64,000 nt of DNA, from the NCBI RefSeq assembly GCF_004784475.1, contig NZ_SRRT01000002.1, positions 682,001 through 746,000 of the forward strand, written 5' to 3'. This document shows, one piece after another, positions 41,755 through 50,706 of this stretch. The stretch is from Streptomyces bauhiniae (GTDB taxonomy: Bacteria > Actinomycetota > Actinomycetes > Streptomycetales > Streptomycetaceae). A program made the position numbers and the translations under genes. The notes beneath the pieces were generated by a model. That model made no database searches, was not told the origin of the DNA, and saw nothing but the letters and a program-made list of their open reading frames with translations. Numbering within the stretch: the stretch's first letter is position 1; every line of letters begins with the position of its first letter.

Positions 41755-42462
41755 TCAGCTCACCACTCCGGTCATGACGCCCACGGGGACGGCGATGAAG
41801 CCGGCCGTGAGCAGCAGCGCGAGGACGTTTGCGGCACCCTTCAGGAACCGTTCGCGGGTCCGGCCGCCGGCGCCGAGGGTCTGGGCGGCACTCCAGAAGC
41901 CGTGCCGGATGTGCAGGCCGAGGGCGAGCATCGCCACGATGTAGACGACGTTGCCGTACCAGGTGGAGAAGGTGTCCACCACGTTCTGGTACGGGTGGCC
42001 CTCCTGGAAACCGCCCGGGTGTGCGGTGCCGGTGGTCAGGTCCAGGAGATGCCAGACGATGAAGAGGCCGAGGATGATGCCGCCCCAGCGCATGGTCCGG
42101 GTGGCGTAGCTGGTGCGCGCCTTCTTGTGCACGTACTTGCTCGGCCGGGCCTTGATGTCTCGGCGGCTGAGCTGGTAGGCGGCGGTGGCGTGGGCGACCA
42201 CGGCGACGACCAGGACGACCCGGATGATCCAGAGCGTCCACTCGTAGTGCATGAACGGCTCGCCGACCGTGCGCAGCCAGTGGGCGTAAGCGTTGAACTC
42301 GCCGGCCCCGAAGTAGATCTTCAGGTTCCCGATCATGTGCGCGACCAGGTACAGCAGCATCACGATGCCGCTGACGGCCATCACGGTCTTCTTGCCGACG
42401 GAGCTGTCCCAGACCGTGCGCGCCATCGACGGCCGTCGGTCCGTCCGCGTTGCCAGAGCCAT
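41755..42462 (-). CDS. sdhC: Succinate dehydrogenase cytochrome b subunit
   Basis: A 235-residue b558-family membrane anchor with five helices (for example [20 protein letters not shown] and [20 protein letters not shown]). Heme-ligand His candidates: [23 protein letters not shown] and [11 protein letters not shown]. It carries quinone reduction and anchors SdhAB. ATG 42462 was chosen because the region before it contains the LysR-type box and would overlap the divergent regulator. No clear ribosome site. Confidence 0.92.
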   Translation of the reverse strand: MALATRTDRRPSMARTVWDSSVGKKTVMAVSGIVMLLYLVAHMIGNLKIYFGAGEFNAYAHWLRTVGEPFMHYEWTLWIIRVVLVVAVVAHATAAYQLSRRDIKARPSKYVHKKARTSYATRTMRWGGIILGLFIVWHLLDLTTGTAHPGGFQEGHPYQNVVDTFSTWYGNVVYIVAMLALGLHIRHGFWSAAQTLGAGGRTRERFLKGAANVLALLLTAGFIAVPVGVMTGVVS

Positions 42463-42520
42463 GGACAGGACGTTACGACCGGGCAGCCGATCGGTCCAAG
42501 ACATGGATCGGCTGGTTTCC

Positions 42521-42535
42521 ATAGCCTCTCGCTAT
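42521..42535. promoter_or_regulatory. LysR-type box ATAGC-N5-GCTAT between sdhC and the LysR gene
   Basis: A perfect inverted repeat, ATAGC CTCTC GCTAT, containing a T-N11-A core typical of LysR recognition. It ends nine bases before the regulator start codon and lies about 60 bases upstream of sdhC. Confidence 0.7.
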
Positions 42536-42544
42536 CCTGGAGGG

Positions 42545-43429
42545 GTGCAGTTCCAGCAGCTCCAGTACTTCGTGGCCGTGGCCGAGACCCGGCACTTCAC
42601 CCGTGCCGCCGAGCGGGTGCATGTGGCGCAGCCCTCGCTCTCCCAGCAGATCCGGGCGCTGGAGCGGGAGCTGGGCGCGGATCTGTTCGTGCGGGCGCGG
42701 GGCAACATCGCGCTGACCGACGCGGGCGAGGCGCTGCTCCCGCTGGCCCGCCGCATCCTGGCGGACGCGGACACCGCCCGGCACGAGGTGCAGGAATTGG
42801 TCCAGCTCCGGCGCGGCCGGGTCCGCCTCGGCGCCACCCCGAGCCTCTGCACGGGCCTGCTGCCGGACGTCCTGCGCGCCTTCCACGACCGCTACCCCGG
42901 CATCCAGTTCCTCGTCCAGGAGAGCGGCTCCCGCGACCTGGTCCGCGAGCTCGCCCGCGGCGCCCTCGACCTCGCCCTGATCGTCCTCCCCCTCCCGGCC
43001 CCGGCGCCCGCGCTGACCACGGTAGAGCTGTTGCGGGAGGACCTGGTGGTCGTCTCCTCCCCCGAGTCCCCCGCCCCCGGCGGAGGGCAGCGTGCCGTGG
43101 AGATCGCCGACCTCGAGAACGAGCGCCTGGTGATGTTCCGGTACGGGTACGACCTCCGCGAACTGACCGTCGCCGCCTGTCGCTCCGCTGGGTTCGAGCC
43201 GGAGTTCGCGGTGGAGGGGGGCGAGATGGACGCCGTTCTTGGGTTTGTGCGGGCCGGGCTCGGGGTGGCCGTCGTGCCTCGGATGGTGGCAAGCCGTGCC
43301 GGACGGGGACTTCGCGTGACCCCTCTTGCCCGGCCGGGCCTGTCCCGGACCATCGCACTCGCCCACCGCAGCGATGTGGCTCCGCCTCGGGGGGCCAGGG
43401 AGCTGCAGCGGATGCTGCTGGAGCGGTGA
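42545..43429 (+). CDS. LysR-family regulator of the sdhCAB operon
   Basis: A 294-residue LysR regulator: N-terminal helix-turn-helix QQLQYFVAVAETRHFTRAAE then VAQPSLSQQIRALERELGAD, and a periplasmic-binding-like effector domain. The GTG at 42545 follows a GGAGG that overlaps the T-N11-A box, so binding there would control its own expression. Divergent from sdhCAB, which it very likely regulates; the effector may be a dicarboxylate. Confidence 0.9.
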   Translation: MQFQQLQYFVAVAETRHFTRAAERVHVAQPSLSQQIRALERELGADLFVRARGNIALTDAGEALLPLARRILADADTARHEVQELVQLRRGRVRLGATPSLCTGLLPDVLRAFHDRYPGIQFLVQESGSRDLVRELARGALDLALIVLPLPAPAPALTTVELLREDLVVVSSPESPAPGGGQRAVEIADLENERLVMFRYGYDLRELTVAACRSAGFEPEFAVEGGEMDAVLGFVRAGLGVAVVPRMVASRAGRGLRVTPLARPGLSRTIALAHRSDVAPPRGARELQRMLLER

Positions 43430-43451
43430 TCAACGCCGTTACACTCGGCCG

Positions 43452-44753
43452 ATGTTGCTACTGAGAAAGCTGCGCCGGATATGGTCCGGCAGAACCTCCC
43501 TGGCCGGCGCCTCCGTGTGCGGTGCCCTGGCCCTGCTCCTCGTCAACCCCCAACCGGCGGCCGCCGCCACCCCGTTGGCGCCCATGAACGCGTCGGTGAT
43601 GAAGCTGACGGCGGGCGACTTCCAGAGCCGCTGGAACGCCATCGACGCCATCGAGGCGGGCGGCGCCGTCACCAGCTACTACGACCCGGACCAGGACGCG
43701 CTGGGCCCGCTGCTGACCGGCAACGGACACACCGGCAGCCGGGGTCTGTGCCACCCGACCAACCTCAACTCGTCCTACTCCCCCGACGGCTTCTGCTGGG
43801 ACCACGGCGACGACACCTCCGCCGACTGGACGCCCCAGGGCCTCACCGGCTCCCACGACGCCTCGCCGGCCGGCACCTGGCGCGGCCACTACGTCTACAT
43901 CGCGTCCTGGCACTTCAAGGACAACACCTTCGCCCGCATCACCGTGGTGGACAACAGCCCCGGCGCCCCCACCACGTACAACCACATCATGCTGGTCGAC
44001 CCGTACGGCAGCGGTGGTTCGGCGAACTTCCGGGCGGTCGGCGACCCCTCCTCCCCGGCGTCCCCCGCCCCCGGCGGGCACGCGGACGGCATCTCCTGGT
44101 ACGGCAACAAGCTGTTCCTGGCGACCGGCCACCAGATCCAGGTCTACGACCTGCGGCACCTGTGGAAGATGAGCGGCAACACCTCGGCGTCGGTCGGCAT
44201 CCAGAACGGCGCGTCCTCCGCGCGGTACTTCAACTACGCGCTGCCCATGATCGGCATGTACTCCAACGGCAAGCCGGGCGACGGGTGCACGGACACCAAC
44301 CCCTGCCTGACCTCGCTGAGCCTGGACCGCACCGGCGCGGACGGCCTGGTCACCTCCGAGTTCAACGCCACCGGCGGCCGCCCGGTCGTCCGCTGGCCGC
44401 TCTCCTCCAACGGGCTACTGGAGACGGACACGGCCGGCAACAGCACGGGCACCGTGACGGCAACCGCCGCCTACCGGGTGCCGGTCTGGAAGGTGCAGGG
44501 CGCCGCGACGGACGGCACGTACTACTACTTCAGCGGCGAGTGCCCGGACTACGCGGGCGGCACCGACGCCGACGTCCCGTACTGCGTCCACCGGGCGAAG
44601 CCCGGCGAGGCGCCGCACGTGCTGACGGAGGCGCCGCCGCTGACCCAGAACCTGTCGTGGTCCCCGCTGGCGGGGAGGCTGTGGGGCCTCAACGAACGGG
44701 CGAACTACACCTCGGGCAAGCGCGTGGTCTTCTCGGTCCACACGCCGAGCTGA
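43452..44753 (+). CDS. Secreted protein of unknown function
   Basis: A 433-residue exported protein. The signal peptide has a basic start (MLLLRKLRRIWSGR) and hydrophobic core ASVCGALALLLVN with probable cleavage after PQPAAAA. The mature part has paired Cys (GLCHPTN/GFCWDHG; DGCTDTNPCLTS) and repeating beta-rich blocks such as YVYIASWHFKDNTFARITVV and KLFLATGHQIQVYDL. These suggest a beta-propeller-like fold. No catalytic motif recognised. No strong ribosome site; ATG 43452 is chosen by the signal peptide. Confidence 0.8.
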   Translation: MLLLRKLRRIWSGRTSLAGASVCGALALLLVNPQPAAAATPLAPMNASVMKLTAGDFQSRWNAIDAIEAGGAVTSYYDPDQDALGPLLTGNGHTGSRGLCHPTNLNSSYSPDGFCWDHGDDTSADWTPQGLTGSHDASPAGTWRGHYVYIASWHFKDNTFARITVVDNSPGAPTTYNHIMLVDPYGSGGSANFRAVGDPSSPASPAPGGHADGISWYGNKLFLATGHQIQVYDLRHLWKMSGNTSASVGIQNGASSARYFNYALPMIGMYSNGKPGDGCTDTNPCLTSLSLDRTGADGLVTSEFNATGGRPVVRWPLSSNGLLETDTAGNSTGTVTATAAYRVPVWKVQGAATDGTYYYFSGECPDYAGGTDADVPYCVHRAKPGEAPHVLTEAPPLTQNLSWSPLAGRLWGLNERANYTSGKRVVFSVHTPS

Positions 44754-44761
44754 CCGGCACA

Positions 44762-44788
44762 GGGAGCCGGGCGTCCTGCCCGGCTCCC
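44762..44788. terminator. Bidirectional terminator before rmdA
   Basis: GGGAGCCGGGC (44762-44772), loop GTCCT, GCCCGGCTCCC (44778-44788): a perfect 11-bp stem between the convergent secreted-protein and rmdA genes. Confidence 0.8.
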
Positions 44789-44794
44789 GTCCGC

Positions 44795-46924
44795 TCAGCC
44801 CGTCGCGTCCGCCAACGCCAGGGTGTGGAGGTGTTCCGGGGGGCCCGGGCGGGCGTAGTACCAGCCTTGGGCGGTGTCGCAGCCGAGGAGGCGGAGTTGG
44901 TCGGCCTGGGCGCTGGTTTCCACGCCCTCCACCGTGACCGCGAGGTCGAGGCTGTGGGCGAGGGAGACTATGCCCTCGACGATCTTGAGGTCCACCGGGT
45001 CGGCGGGGTACTGCTGCATGCCCTGGGTGAAGGAGCGGTCGAGTTTGAGGACGCTGACCGGGAGGCGGCGGAGGTTGGCGAGGTTGGAGTAGCCGGTGCC
45101 GAAGTCGTCCAGGGCGATGTCGACGCCCATCTCGGCCAGCCGGCGCAGCGGCTTCAGGAGGCCGTCGTCGGCGCCGATCAGGGCGGACTCGGTGACCTCC
45201 AGGCACAGCGCGTCCGGGGTGACACCGGCGCGCTCCAGAATGTCGACGGTGTCCTGCACCAGGCCAGGATGGGTGAGCTGGCACGGGGAGAGGTTGACGT
45301 TGATCCGCAGCGGGCCGGCCGTCTTCTCCCGCCAGGCACGGGCCTGCCGGATCGATTCCTCAAGGACCCACCGGCCCAGCGGGACGATCAGCCCGGTGTG
45401 CTCGGCGAGCGGGATGAAGCGGTCAGGACCGAGCACCCCGTGCTGCGGGTGCAGCCAGCGGACCAGGGCCTCGGCCCCGCTCACGGTGCCGTCGCCGAGG
45501 TGCACCAGGGGCTGGTACTCGATGAAGAACTCGCCGCGCTCCAGGGCGCTGGGCAGCGCGGTGGTGAGCCCGTGCCGGGTGATCGCACGGGCGTCCGCCT
45601 CCGGGTCGGCCAGCTCGGCCCGGTTGCCGCCCGCCGACTTGGCCCGGTACATCGTGATGTCGGCGCTGCGCAGCACCTCCGCCGCCGTACGCTCCCCCGC
45701 CGGGCCCTCCACGATGCCGAGGCTGCCGCGCACCAGGAGGTCGCGGCCGTCGATGCCGACCGGGGTGAGCAGGGCGTTGCCGATGCGCTCGGCCAGCTCC
45801 TCCACTGTGCGCTCGGTGTCGCGGCCGGTGGTGAGGGCCACGAACTCGTCGCCGCCGAGCCGGGCCACCATCTCGCCGGGCGCGGTGGTGCAGGACTGGA
45901 GCCGGTCCGCGACCTCCACCAGCAGCCGGTCGCCGGCCGCGTGGCCGAGGCTGTCGTTGATGGCCTTGAAGCCGTCGAGGTCGAGGTAGCACAGCCCGAA
46001 GCGCTGGCCCTCGCCGGCCGCGAGCGCCTTCTCCAGCCGCTCGAAGAACAGGGTCCGGTTGGGCAGCCCGGTGAGGGCGTCGTGCGTGGCCTCGTAGCGC
46101 AGCCGGAGATGGAGCAGCCGGCGCTCGGTGGTGTCCTCCAGCATCGCCATCTGGTACTGCGGGGTGCCGTCGGCGTCGCGGAGCAGGGAGACCGTGAGGT
46201 TGGTCCACAGGGCGGTGCCGTCGGTCCGGTTGAACGCCTTCTCCACGTGGTAGTGGTCGCGTTCGCCCCGGACGAGTTCCTCGTAGAGCCGCCAGGTCTG
46301 GGGCGCGTCCTCGGGGTGGGTCCAGTCCCGGACCTTCCGGCCGCGCATCGTGGACTCGGAGACGCCGAACATCCGCTGCAAGGCGCCGTTGACCTGGAGG
46401 ACGTTGCCGTCGAGGTCGGCGATGCCGATGCCGATCGCCGCGCCCTCGAACACCGCGCGGAAGCGGGCCTCGCTGGCGTGCAGCGCCTCGGCGACCACCC
46501 CCTGGGCGCGGAGCGCGGCCTGCGCGATGGACTCCTGCTCGGCGAGGGTGCGCTCGCGCAGCGCCTGGGCGTACCCGGCGGCCATGGCGTGCTGCAACCG
46601 CGAGGAACGCATGCGGAGTTGGTCCTGCGGGCTGTCATCACCGCAGTACAGGACGAGGTAGGCGTCGACGCAGTCCAGGGTGCGGGCGAGCACCTCGGGG
46701 TCGGTGCCGTGCGCCTCGACCAGCGCGGCCCCGACGGCCCTCGCCTCCCCCGCGTCGAAGCTGTGGGCCCTGAGCGCCCGGCTCAGGCGGTGGGCGAGGG
46801 GGAGCAGCCGCTCCTCGAACTCGGCGCGGGGGAGCGACGTGGAGGTGACCGGGTACACGGCCCGGCTCCAGATCGTCGTCAGCCGCCGCACTCTGCCTTC
46901 CGGGCCGTCCGGCTCCGCGCTCAC
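44795..46924 (-). CDS. rmdA: PAS-GGDEF-EAL cyclic-di-GMP protein, RmdA type
   Basis: A 709-residue bifunctional c-di-GMP protein. Helical N-terminus (1-145), PAS/PAC at about 150-270 (ARFRAVFEGAAIGIGIADLD), GGDEF domain with an intact RLGGDEF at 355-361, and EAL domain with GAEAL (483-487), NVNLSP, EVTES, LDDFGTG, LKLDRSF and VEGVET. The sites for both synthesis and hydrolysis therefore look intact. Architecture and gene neighbourhood match S. coelicolor RmdA (remembered as SCO0928), which affects development. GTG at 46924 overlaps the methyltransferase stop as GTGA. Confidence 0.88.
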   Translation of the reverse strand: MSAEPDGPEGRVRRLTTIWSRAVYPVTSTSLPRAEFEERLLPLAHRLSRALRAHSFDAGEARAVGAALVEAHGTDPEVLARTLDCVDAYLVLYCGDDSPQDQLRMRSSRLQHAMAAGYAQALRERTLAEQESIAQAALRAQGVVAEALHASEARFRAVFEGAAIGIGIADLDGNVLQVNGALQRMFGVSESTMRGRKVRDWTHPEDAPQTWRLYEELVRGERDHYHVEKAFNRTDGTALWTNLTVSLLRDADGTPQYQMAMLEDTTERRLLHLRLRYEATHDALTGLPNRTLFFERLEKALAAGEGQRFGLCYLDLDGFKAINDSLGHAAGDRLLVEVADRLQSCTTAPGEMVARLGGDEFVALTTGRDTERTVEELAERIGNALLTPVGIDGRDLLVRGSLGIVEGPAGERTAAEVLRSADITMYRAKSAGGNRAELADPEADARAITRHGLTTALPSALERGEFFIEYQPLVHLGDGTVSGAEALVRWLHPQHGVLGPDRFIPLAEHTGLIVPLGRWVLEESIRQARAWREKTAGPLRINVNLSPCQLTHPGLVQDTVDILERAGVTPDALCLEVTESALIGADDGLLKPLRRLAEMGVDIALDDFGTGYSNLANLRRLPVSVLKLDRSFTQGMQQYPADPVDLKIVEGIVSLAHSLDLAVTVEGVETSAQADQLRLLGCDTAQGWYYARPGPPEHLHTLALADATG

Positions 46925-47733
46925 GCCGTACGCCCCACGCCGGCGAACCCGGAGAACGCGAAGTCGTCCTCGTCCTCCCGCGCCGACTCCGGGCGCCAGT
47001 CCGGGAGATGGACCAGTCCGGGATCGAGCAGCTCGAAGCCGTCGAAGAAGCGGGCGATCTCGTCGCGCGGGCGCATCACCAGCGGGCTGCGGATGTCCCG
47101 GTACACGTCCACCGCGCCCTCGGCGCGCTCCTCGGGCAGCGGGATGCCCTCGAAGGAGGCGTGGGTGAGGATCAGCAGACTGCCCGGCGCGAGCGCGGCA
47201 CGCAGTTCGGCCACCGCGCGGTGGGGTTCGTCGGCGTCCTCCAGGAAGTGCAGGACGGCAACCAGCAGCAGCGCCACCGGCCGGTCGAGGTCGATCAGCC
47301 GGGCCACCTCGGGGCTGGTGAGGATCTCCCGCGGCTTGCGCAGATCGGCGGCGACGACCCCGGCGTCCGCGTTCCCCGCGAGCACCGCCTGGCTGTGCGC
47401 GACGGCGACGGGATCGTGGTCGACGTAGACGACACGCGCTCCGGGCCGGGCGGCCTGGGCTATCTCGTGGACGTTGCCGAAGGTGGGGATGCCGGAGCCG
47501 ACGTCGAGGTACTGGTCGATGCCCTGCTCGGCGGCGAACCGCACGGCCCGGCGCAGGAACGCCCGGTTCGCCTGCATGATCTTGGGCAGGCCGGGGAGGA
47601 ACTCCATCGCCTTGCGGGCCGCTTCCCGGTCGACCTCGAAGTTGTGCGAACCGCCCAGGTAGTAGTCGTACATGCGCGAGACGCTCGGCACCGAGATGTC
47701 GATGCTCCGGGGGGCCCAGGCGGGGCGCTCCAT
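46921..47733 (-). CDS. SAM-dependent methyltransferase (Methyltransf_19/DUF574 type)
   Basis: A 270-residue protein: SRMYDYYLGGSHNFEVDREA is the family signature, QYLDVGSGIPTFGNVHEIAQ the SAM-binding loop, and VYVDHDPVAVAHSQ the acidic SAM-ribose motif. Streptomyces encode many of these and targets are mostly unknown. It is the first gene of a two-gene operon with rmdA and overlaps it by four bases, which links methylation to c-di-GMP signalling at least in dosage. Confidence 0.88.
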   Translation of the reverse strand: MERPAWAPRSIDISVPSVSRMYDYYLGGSHNFEVDREAARKAMEFLPGLPKIMQANRAFLRRAVRFAAEQGIDQYLDVGSGIPTFGNVHEIAQAARPGARVVYVDHDPVAVAHSQAVLAGNADAGVVAADLRKPREILTSPEVARLIDLDRPVALLLVAVLHFLEDADEPHRAVAELRAALAPGSLLILTHASFEGIPLPEERAEGAVDVYRDIRSPLVMRPRDEIARFFDGFELLDPGLVHLPDWRPESAREDEDDFAFSGFAGVGRTA

Positions 47734-47905
47734 GTATCACTCCAAGGCGTAGGCGGCAGGGACGGGCGAGCCGGTGTTCGAGCTGAGGCTACTGATCGCC
47801 CGCCAAAGGGGCGACCCGAAACGGAAATTGACCATCCGTTCCCGGTCACCGCCTGCGGGAAGTACCCGTCCGACCCCGCTGGGTGACCGTCCGGGCGCAT
47901 GACGG

Positions 47906-47946
47906 AGGGCCCGTCCCCTCCGTGTCACACGGACGGTACGGGCCCT
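47906..47946 (-). terminator. Terminator after the repeat lipoprotein gene
   Basis: AGGGCCCGT (47906-47914) pairs with ACGGGCCCT (47938-47946), with an inner CCGTGT/ACACGG stem (47920-47925 and 47927-47932). Just beyond the leftward lipoprotein stop at 47964. Confidence 0.75.
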
Positions 47947-47963
47947 GCGCCGGGCGGTGACCG

Positions 47964-48911
47964 CTACTCGGCGGGCGCGCCGATCGGCTTGCCCTCGGGC
48001 GAGACGGCGTACCAAGTGCCGCCCACACCTTGGCCGTTGGTGTCACCGGGCGCCTTGTCTCCGGTGAAGGTGTAGATGGGCCAGCAGTTGACCGACATCT
48101 GCTTCACACCGTCGGGGCGGGTGAAGGGCATCAGGCCCTTCTTCTTCACGCCCTGGGTGTCGTCGGCGCTCACCGGCGCGACCGCGGGCCACTTCTCCAG
48201 GCACGCCCCGGTGCAGTTGGAGACGGACTTGGGCCACGCCTTGTCCTTGAGGAAGCGGTAGACCGTGCGGCCGTTCTTGTCGACGACGATGTCACCGAGC
48301 TTGGGGTCCTTGCGGACGGAGAGACCGGGCAGTGAAGTCAGCGACGCCTTCTTGCCGTTGGGGGCGAGCGCGAACCACTTGCCGCCCACACCCTGGCCGT
48401 TGACGTCGCCGGAGTTGAGGTCCTTGGCGTAGCGGTACGCCGGCCAGCCGCCGATGGTGAGCTGCTTGGTGCCGTCGGCGCGGGTGACCTCGCCGAGCAT
48501 GGCCTTGTCGATACCGGCGCCGGCGTTGGCGTCGTCGGCGGGGACGGGGGGCCAGGTGGTGGCGCAGTCGCCGTCGCAGTTGGTCTTCGGCGGCTCGGCG
48601 GTGTCCTTGTCGAAGCGGTACAGGGTGAGGCCGGAGCCGTCGGTGAGCACGTTGCCGAGCTGCGGGTTGGTGGCCACCGTCAGCTTGCCCGCGGGGGCGG
48701 CGGGGGTCGGGGAGGCGCTGCTCTGGGCACCGTCGGCGCCGTAACCGTTGCCCGAGCCGAGTCCGGTGCCGATACCGGCGGCGCTGGCCGACGCTCCCAC
48801 GTTCTGGGCCGCCGCCGGGGGCGTGGCGTTGTCCTGACCGCACGCCGTCGTCAGCGCCAGCACCGAAGCGGCCGTGGCCACCAGTGCGGCGGTCCGCCAG
48901 GAGGTCTTCAT
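47964..48911 (-). CDS. Lipoprotein with two Lipoprotein_15 repeat pairs
   Basis: A 315-residue lipoprotein. The lipobox is VLALTTACG (lipidated Cys near residue 24), followed by a 60-residue low-complexity Ser/Ala/Gly/Pro spacer. Two halves then repeat the 'secreted repeat of unknown function': LTDGSGLTLYRFDKDTAEPP with NCDGDCATTWPP, and VVDKNGRTVYRFLKDKAWPK with NCTGACLEKWPA. Each half also carries GQGVGGKWFA/GQGVGGTWYA. It corresponds, from memory, to the SCO0930 lipoprotein. The paired Cys in each repeat suggest disulfides or a redox/metal role outside the cell. SD GGGGAGTTGAGG. Confidence 0.87.
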   Translation of the reverse strand: MKTSWRTAALVATAASVLALTTACGQDNATPPAAAQNVGASASAAGIGTGLGSGNGYGADGAQSSASPTPAAPAGKLTVATNPQLGNVLTDGSGLTLYRFDKDTAEPPKTNCDGDCATTWPPVPADDANAGAGIDKAMLGEVTRADGTKQLTIGGWPAYRYAKDLNSGDVNGQGVGGKWFALAPNGKKASLTSLPGLSVRKDPKLGDIVVDKNGRTVYRFLKDKAWPKSVSNCTGACLEKWPAVAPVSADDTQGVKKKGLMPFTRPDGVKQMSVNCWPIYTFTGDKAPGDTNGQGVGGTWYAVSPEGKPIGAPAE

Positions 48912-49178
48912 CCTCAACTCCCCATTTTCGCCAGTTTGTTGCGGCGCTACTGAGTCACCGCACGGCCATGGGTACGGGGCTCGGGGGGCGGAGCGTTCAA
49001 CGGGGCGGCGAAAAACTTTCGGCGGTGCGCGACGGGGCGTGCCGAGGGGGTGGCGGTGCGTACGGGCGTACCCATCCGTCCGGCGGGGTCCACCGGCGCG
49101 TCAAACCGGGTGGGGCGCGTTGTCCCTCCTTCGGACCAATCCCCGTACGAATGGCCGCGGGGGCTTCGCGGGGCCTCC

Positions 49179-49826
49179 ATGATCTCGCTCGTGCAAGGTC
49201 CCCAAGCAACCCGATGCGCGGTCGCCACCAGGGCGTTGGCGCTGCTCGCGGTGGTGTGGAGCGTGGTCGGCTGCCCGGTCGGCACGGCGTCGGCCGACGC
49301 CTGCGCGTACGCCTCCACGGGCCCGGACGGCACGGTGGCCGTGGCGGTGGCCGGAAACCACCACCCCGGCCCACCGCCCTGCCATCCGCCACCCCCGCCA
49401 CCGTGCCCGCCGACGCCCACTCCGACCCCGACACCGACCCCTACGCCCACCCCGACACCCCCACCACCGCCGACACCCACCCCCACACCGACTCCCGACC
49501 CTCCCCCACCACCGAAGCCGCAGCCGCGCCCGACACCACCCGCCCCCAAGCCCCCCGTCCGGCCGACGCCGACGCCGCCCCCACCAACACCGCGCCCGGC
49601 ACCCACACCGCCCCCGCCCGCCCCGGCGCCCGCACCCGCGCCACCCCGGCCGGCACCCGAACCGCCGAAGCCCACTCCCCGGCCGACCGTGACCCCGGTG
49701 AGCTACCCGGCGTACCACGCCCGCGCTGCCCGGCACATCGCCCGCTCCCACACCTCGCCGGTCCGCTACGTCCTGCTCGTCACCATCCCCGCGATCGTCG
49801 CCGTCGCGGCGCTGCGCCCGCGGTGA
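49179..49826 (+). CDS. Proline-rich exported protein with a C-terminal membrane anchor
   Basis: About 215 residues. N-terminal signal (ATRALALLAVVWSVVG, cleavage near GTASADA); a short segment with two Cys; then about 110 residues that are mainly Pro and Thr, with Ala, Lys and Arg (repeats of PT and PPP). A C-terminal hydrophobic helix YVLLVTIPAIVAVA ends on LRPR. The Pro-rich stalk could span the wall. The C-terminal pattern resembles a sorting signal without LPXTG. Start is uncertain: ATG 49179 lacks a good ribosome site. Divergent from the lipoprotein. Confidence 0.7.
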   Translation: MISLVQGPQATRCAVATRALALLAVVWSVVGCPVGTASADACAYASTGPDGTVAVAVAGNHHPGPPPCHPPPPPPCPPTPTPTPTPTPTPTPTPPPPPTPTPTPTPDPPPPPKPQPRPTPPAPKPPVRPTPTPPPPTPRPAPTPPPPAPAPAPAPPRPAPEPPKPTPRPTVTPVSYPAYHARAARHIARSHTSPVRYVLLVTIPAIVAVAALRPR

Positions 49827-49856
49827 CGCGGCCGCACCCACCCCTGGAGGTATCCG

Positions 49857-50615
49857 TTGTCGGATTGGCTCGTTCTCGTCCTGGCCATGCTGGGCGCCTG
49901 TGCCGTGGTGGTGCTGATCACCCTCGTCCGGCACCGGCGGGCCCCGGAGGACGAGGACCCCAGCGAGACGCCCGACGTCATCGAGTACATGACGATGTGG
50001 ATCGGGGTGGTGTACGCCATCGTGCTGGGCCTGGCCATCGCGGGCGTCTGGGAGGCGCGCAGCGCGGCCGGGGACACCGTCCAGGCCGAGGCGCAGGCGC
50101 TCCACGAGGTCTCCGAGCGCGTCCGGGTGTACCCGGCGGACGTGCGTGACCAGGTCCGCGCGGACGTGGACGCGTATGTCTCGTACGTCGTGGACACCGA
50201 GTGGAAGTCGATGACGGACAAGGGGGAGGTCACCGCGCAGGGGTCGCGGCTGCTGGACAAGGTGCGGCAGGACGTGACGGACTACCAGCCGCGCAGCGAC
50301 TTCGAGGCGCAGGCGTACCAGCCGCTGGTGGACCAGGTGGCCGCGGCCGACCAGGCCCGCAACGCCCGCGCCGACTCCACCGGCCCGACCATGCCGCCCG
50401 TGGTGTGGTGGGGGCTGCTCGCCGGGGCGGTGATCACGGTGGGCATGGTGTTCGCCCTGCAGATCCGGCGCACCGCGCGGGAACTGGTCCTCGCGGGGCT
50501 GTTCTCGGCCACCATCGCGTTCATGCTGTTCCTGATCTGGGACTTCGACGCCCCCTTCAGCCGGGGCATCGCGGTGACGGCGGAGCCGTTCCTGACGCTG
50601 TTCCCGCACGCGTAG
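49857..50615 (+). CDS. DUF4239-type membrane protein
   Basis: A 252-residue membrane protein. Helices: WLVLVLAMLGACAVVVLITL (5-24) and MWIGVVYAIVLGLAIAGVWE (about 47-66), then a soluble helical domain (about 70-175) and C-terminal helices WWGLLAGAVITVGMVFALQI and LVLAGLFSATIAFMLFLIWD. This layout fits DUF4239/bestrophin-like proteins. The start is a TTG at 49857 with an excellent GGAGGT seven bases upstream. It follows the Pro-rich gene by 30 bases, so the two are probably co-transcribed. Confidence 0.78.
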   Translation: MSDWLVLVLAMLGACAVVVLITLVRHRRAPEDEDPSETPDVIEYMTMWIGVVYAIVLGLAIAGVWEARSAAGDTVQAEAQALHEVSERVRVYPADVRDQVRADVDAYVSYVVDTEWKSMTDKGEVTAQGSRLLDKVRQDVTDYQPRSDFEAQAYQPLVDQVAAADQARNARADSTGPTMPPVVWWGLLAGAVITVGMVFALQIRRTARELVLAGLFSATIAFMLFLIWDFDAPFSRGIAVTAEPFLTLFPHA

Positions 50616-50625
50616 GACATGCCGA

Positions 50626-50666
50626 GGGCCCTCGTCCCGGCCCGGCGAGGGGTGGGGCGAGGGCCC
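50626..50666. terminator. Hairpin between convergent DUF4239 and Asn-Gly repeat genes
   Basis: GGGCCCTCG (50626-50634) pairs exactly with CGAGGGCCC (50658-50666); the loop contains further GC-rich pairing potential. Confidence 0.65.
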
Positions 50667-50706
50667 GTGGAGGCGTGTCCCGCGCCGGCGAGGACGCGGG
50701 CGGGGC

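Noticed and set aside
43481..47428. A 1315-codon plus-strand open frame across the secreted-protein, rmdA and methyltransferase genes
   Set aside because: Composition is Arg/Gly/Pro/His-rich without domains; it runs out of frame over one real gene and antisense to two others with clear domain motifs. High GC keeps such frames open.
49380..49680. Pro-Thr repeat region as a non-coding satellite
   Set aside because: It is continuous with a signal peptide upstream and an anchor helix downstream in one frame, so it is a coding stalk.
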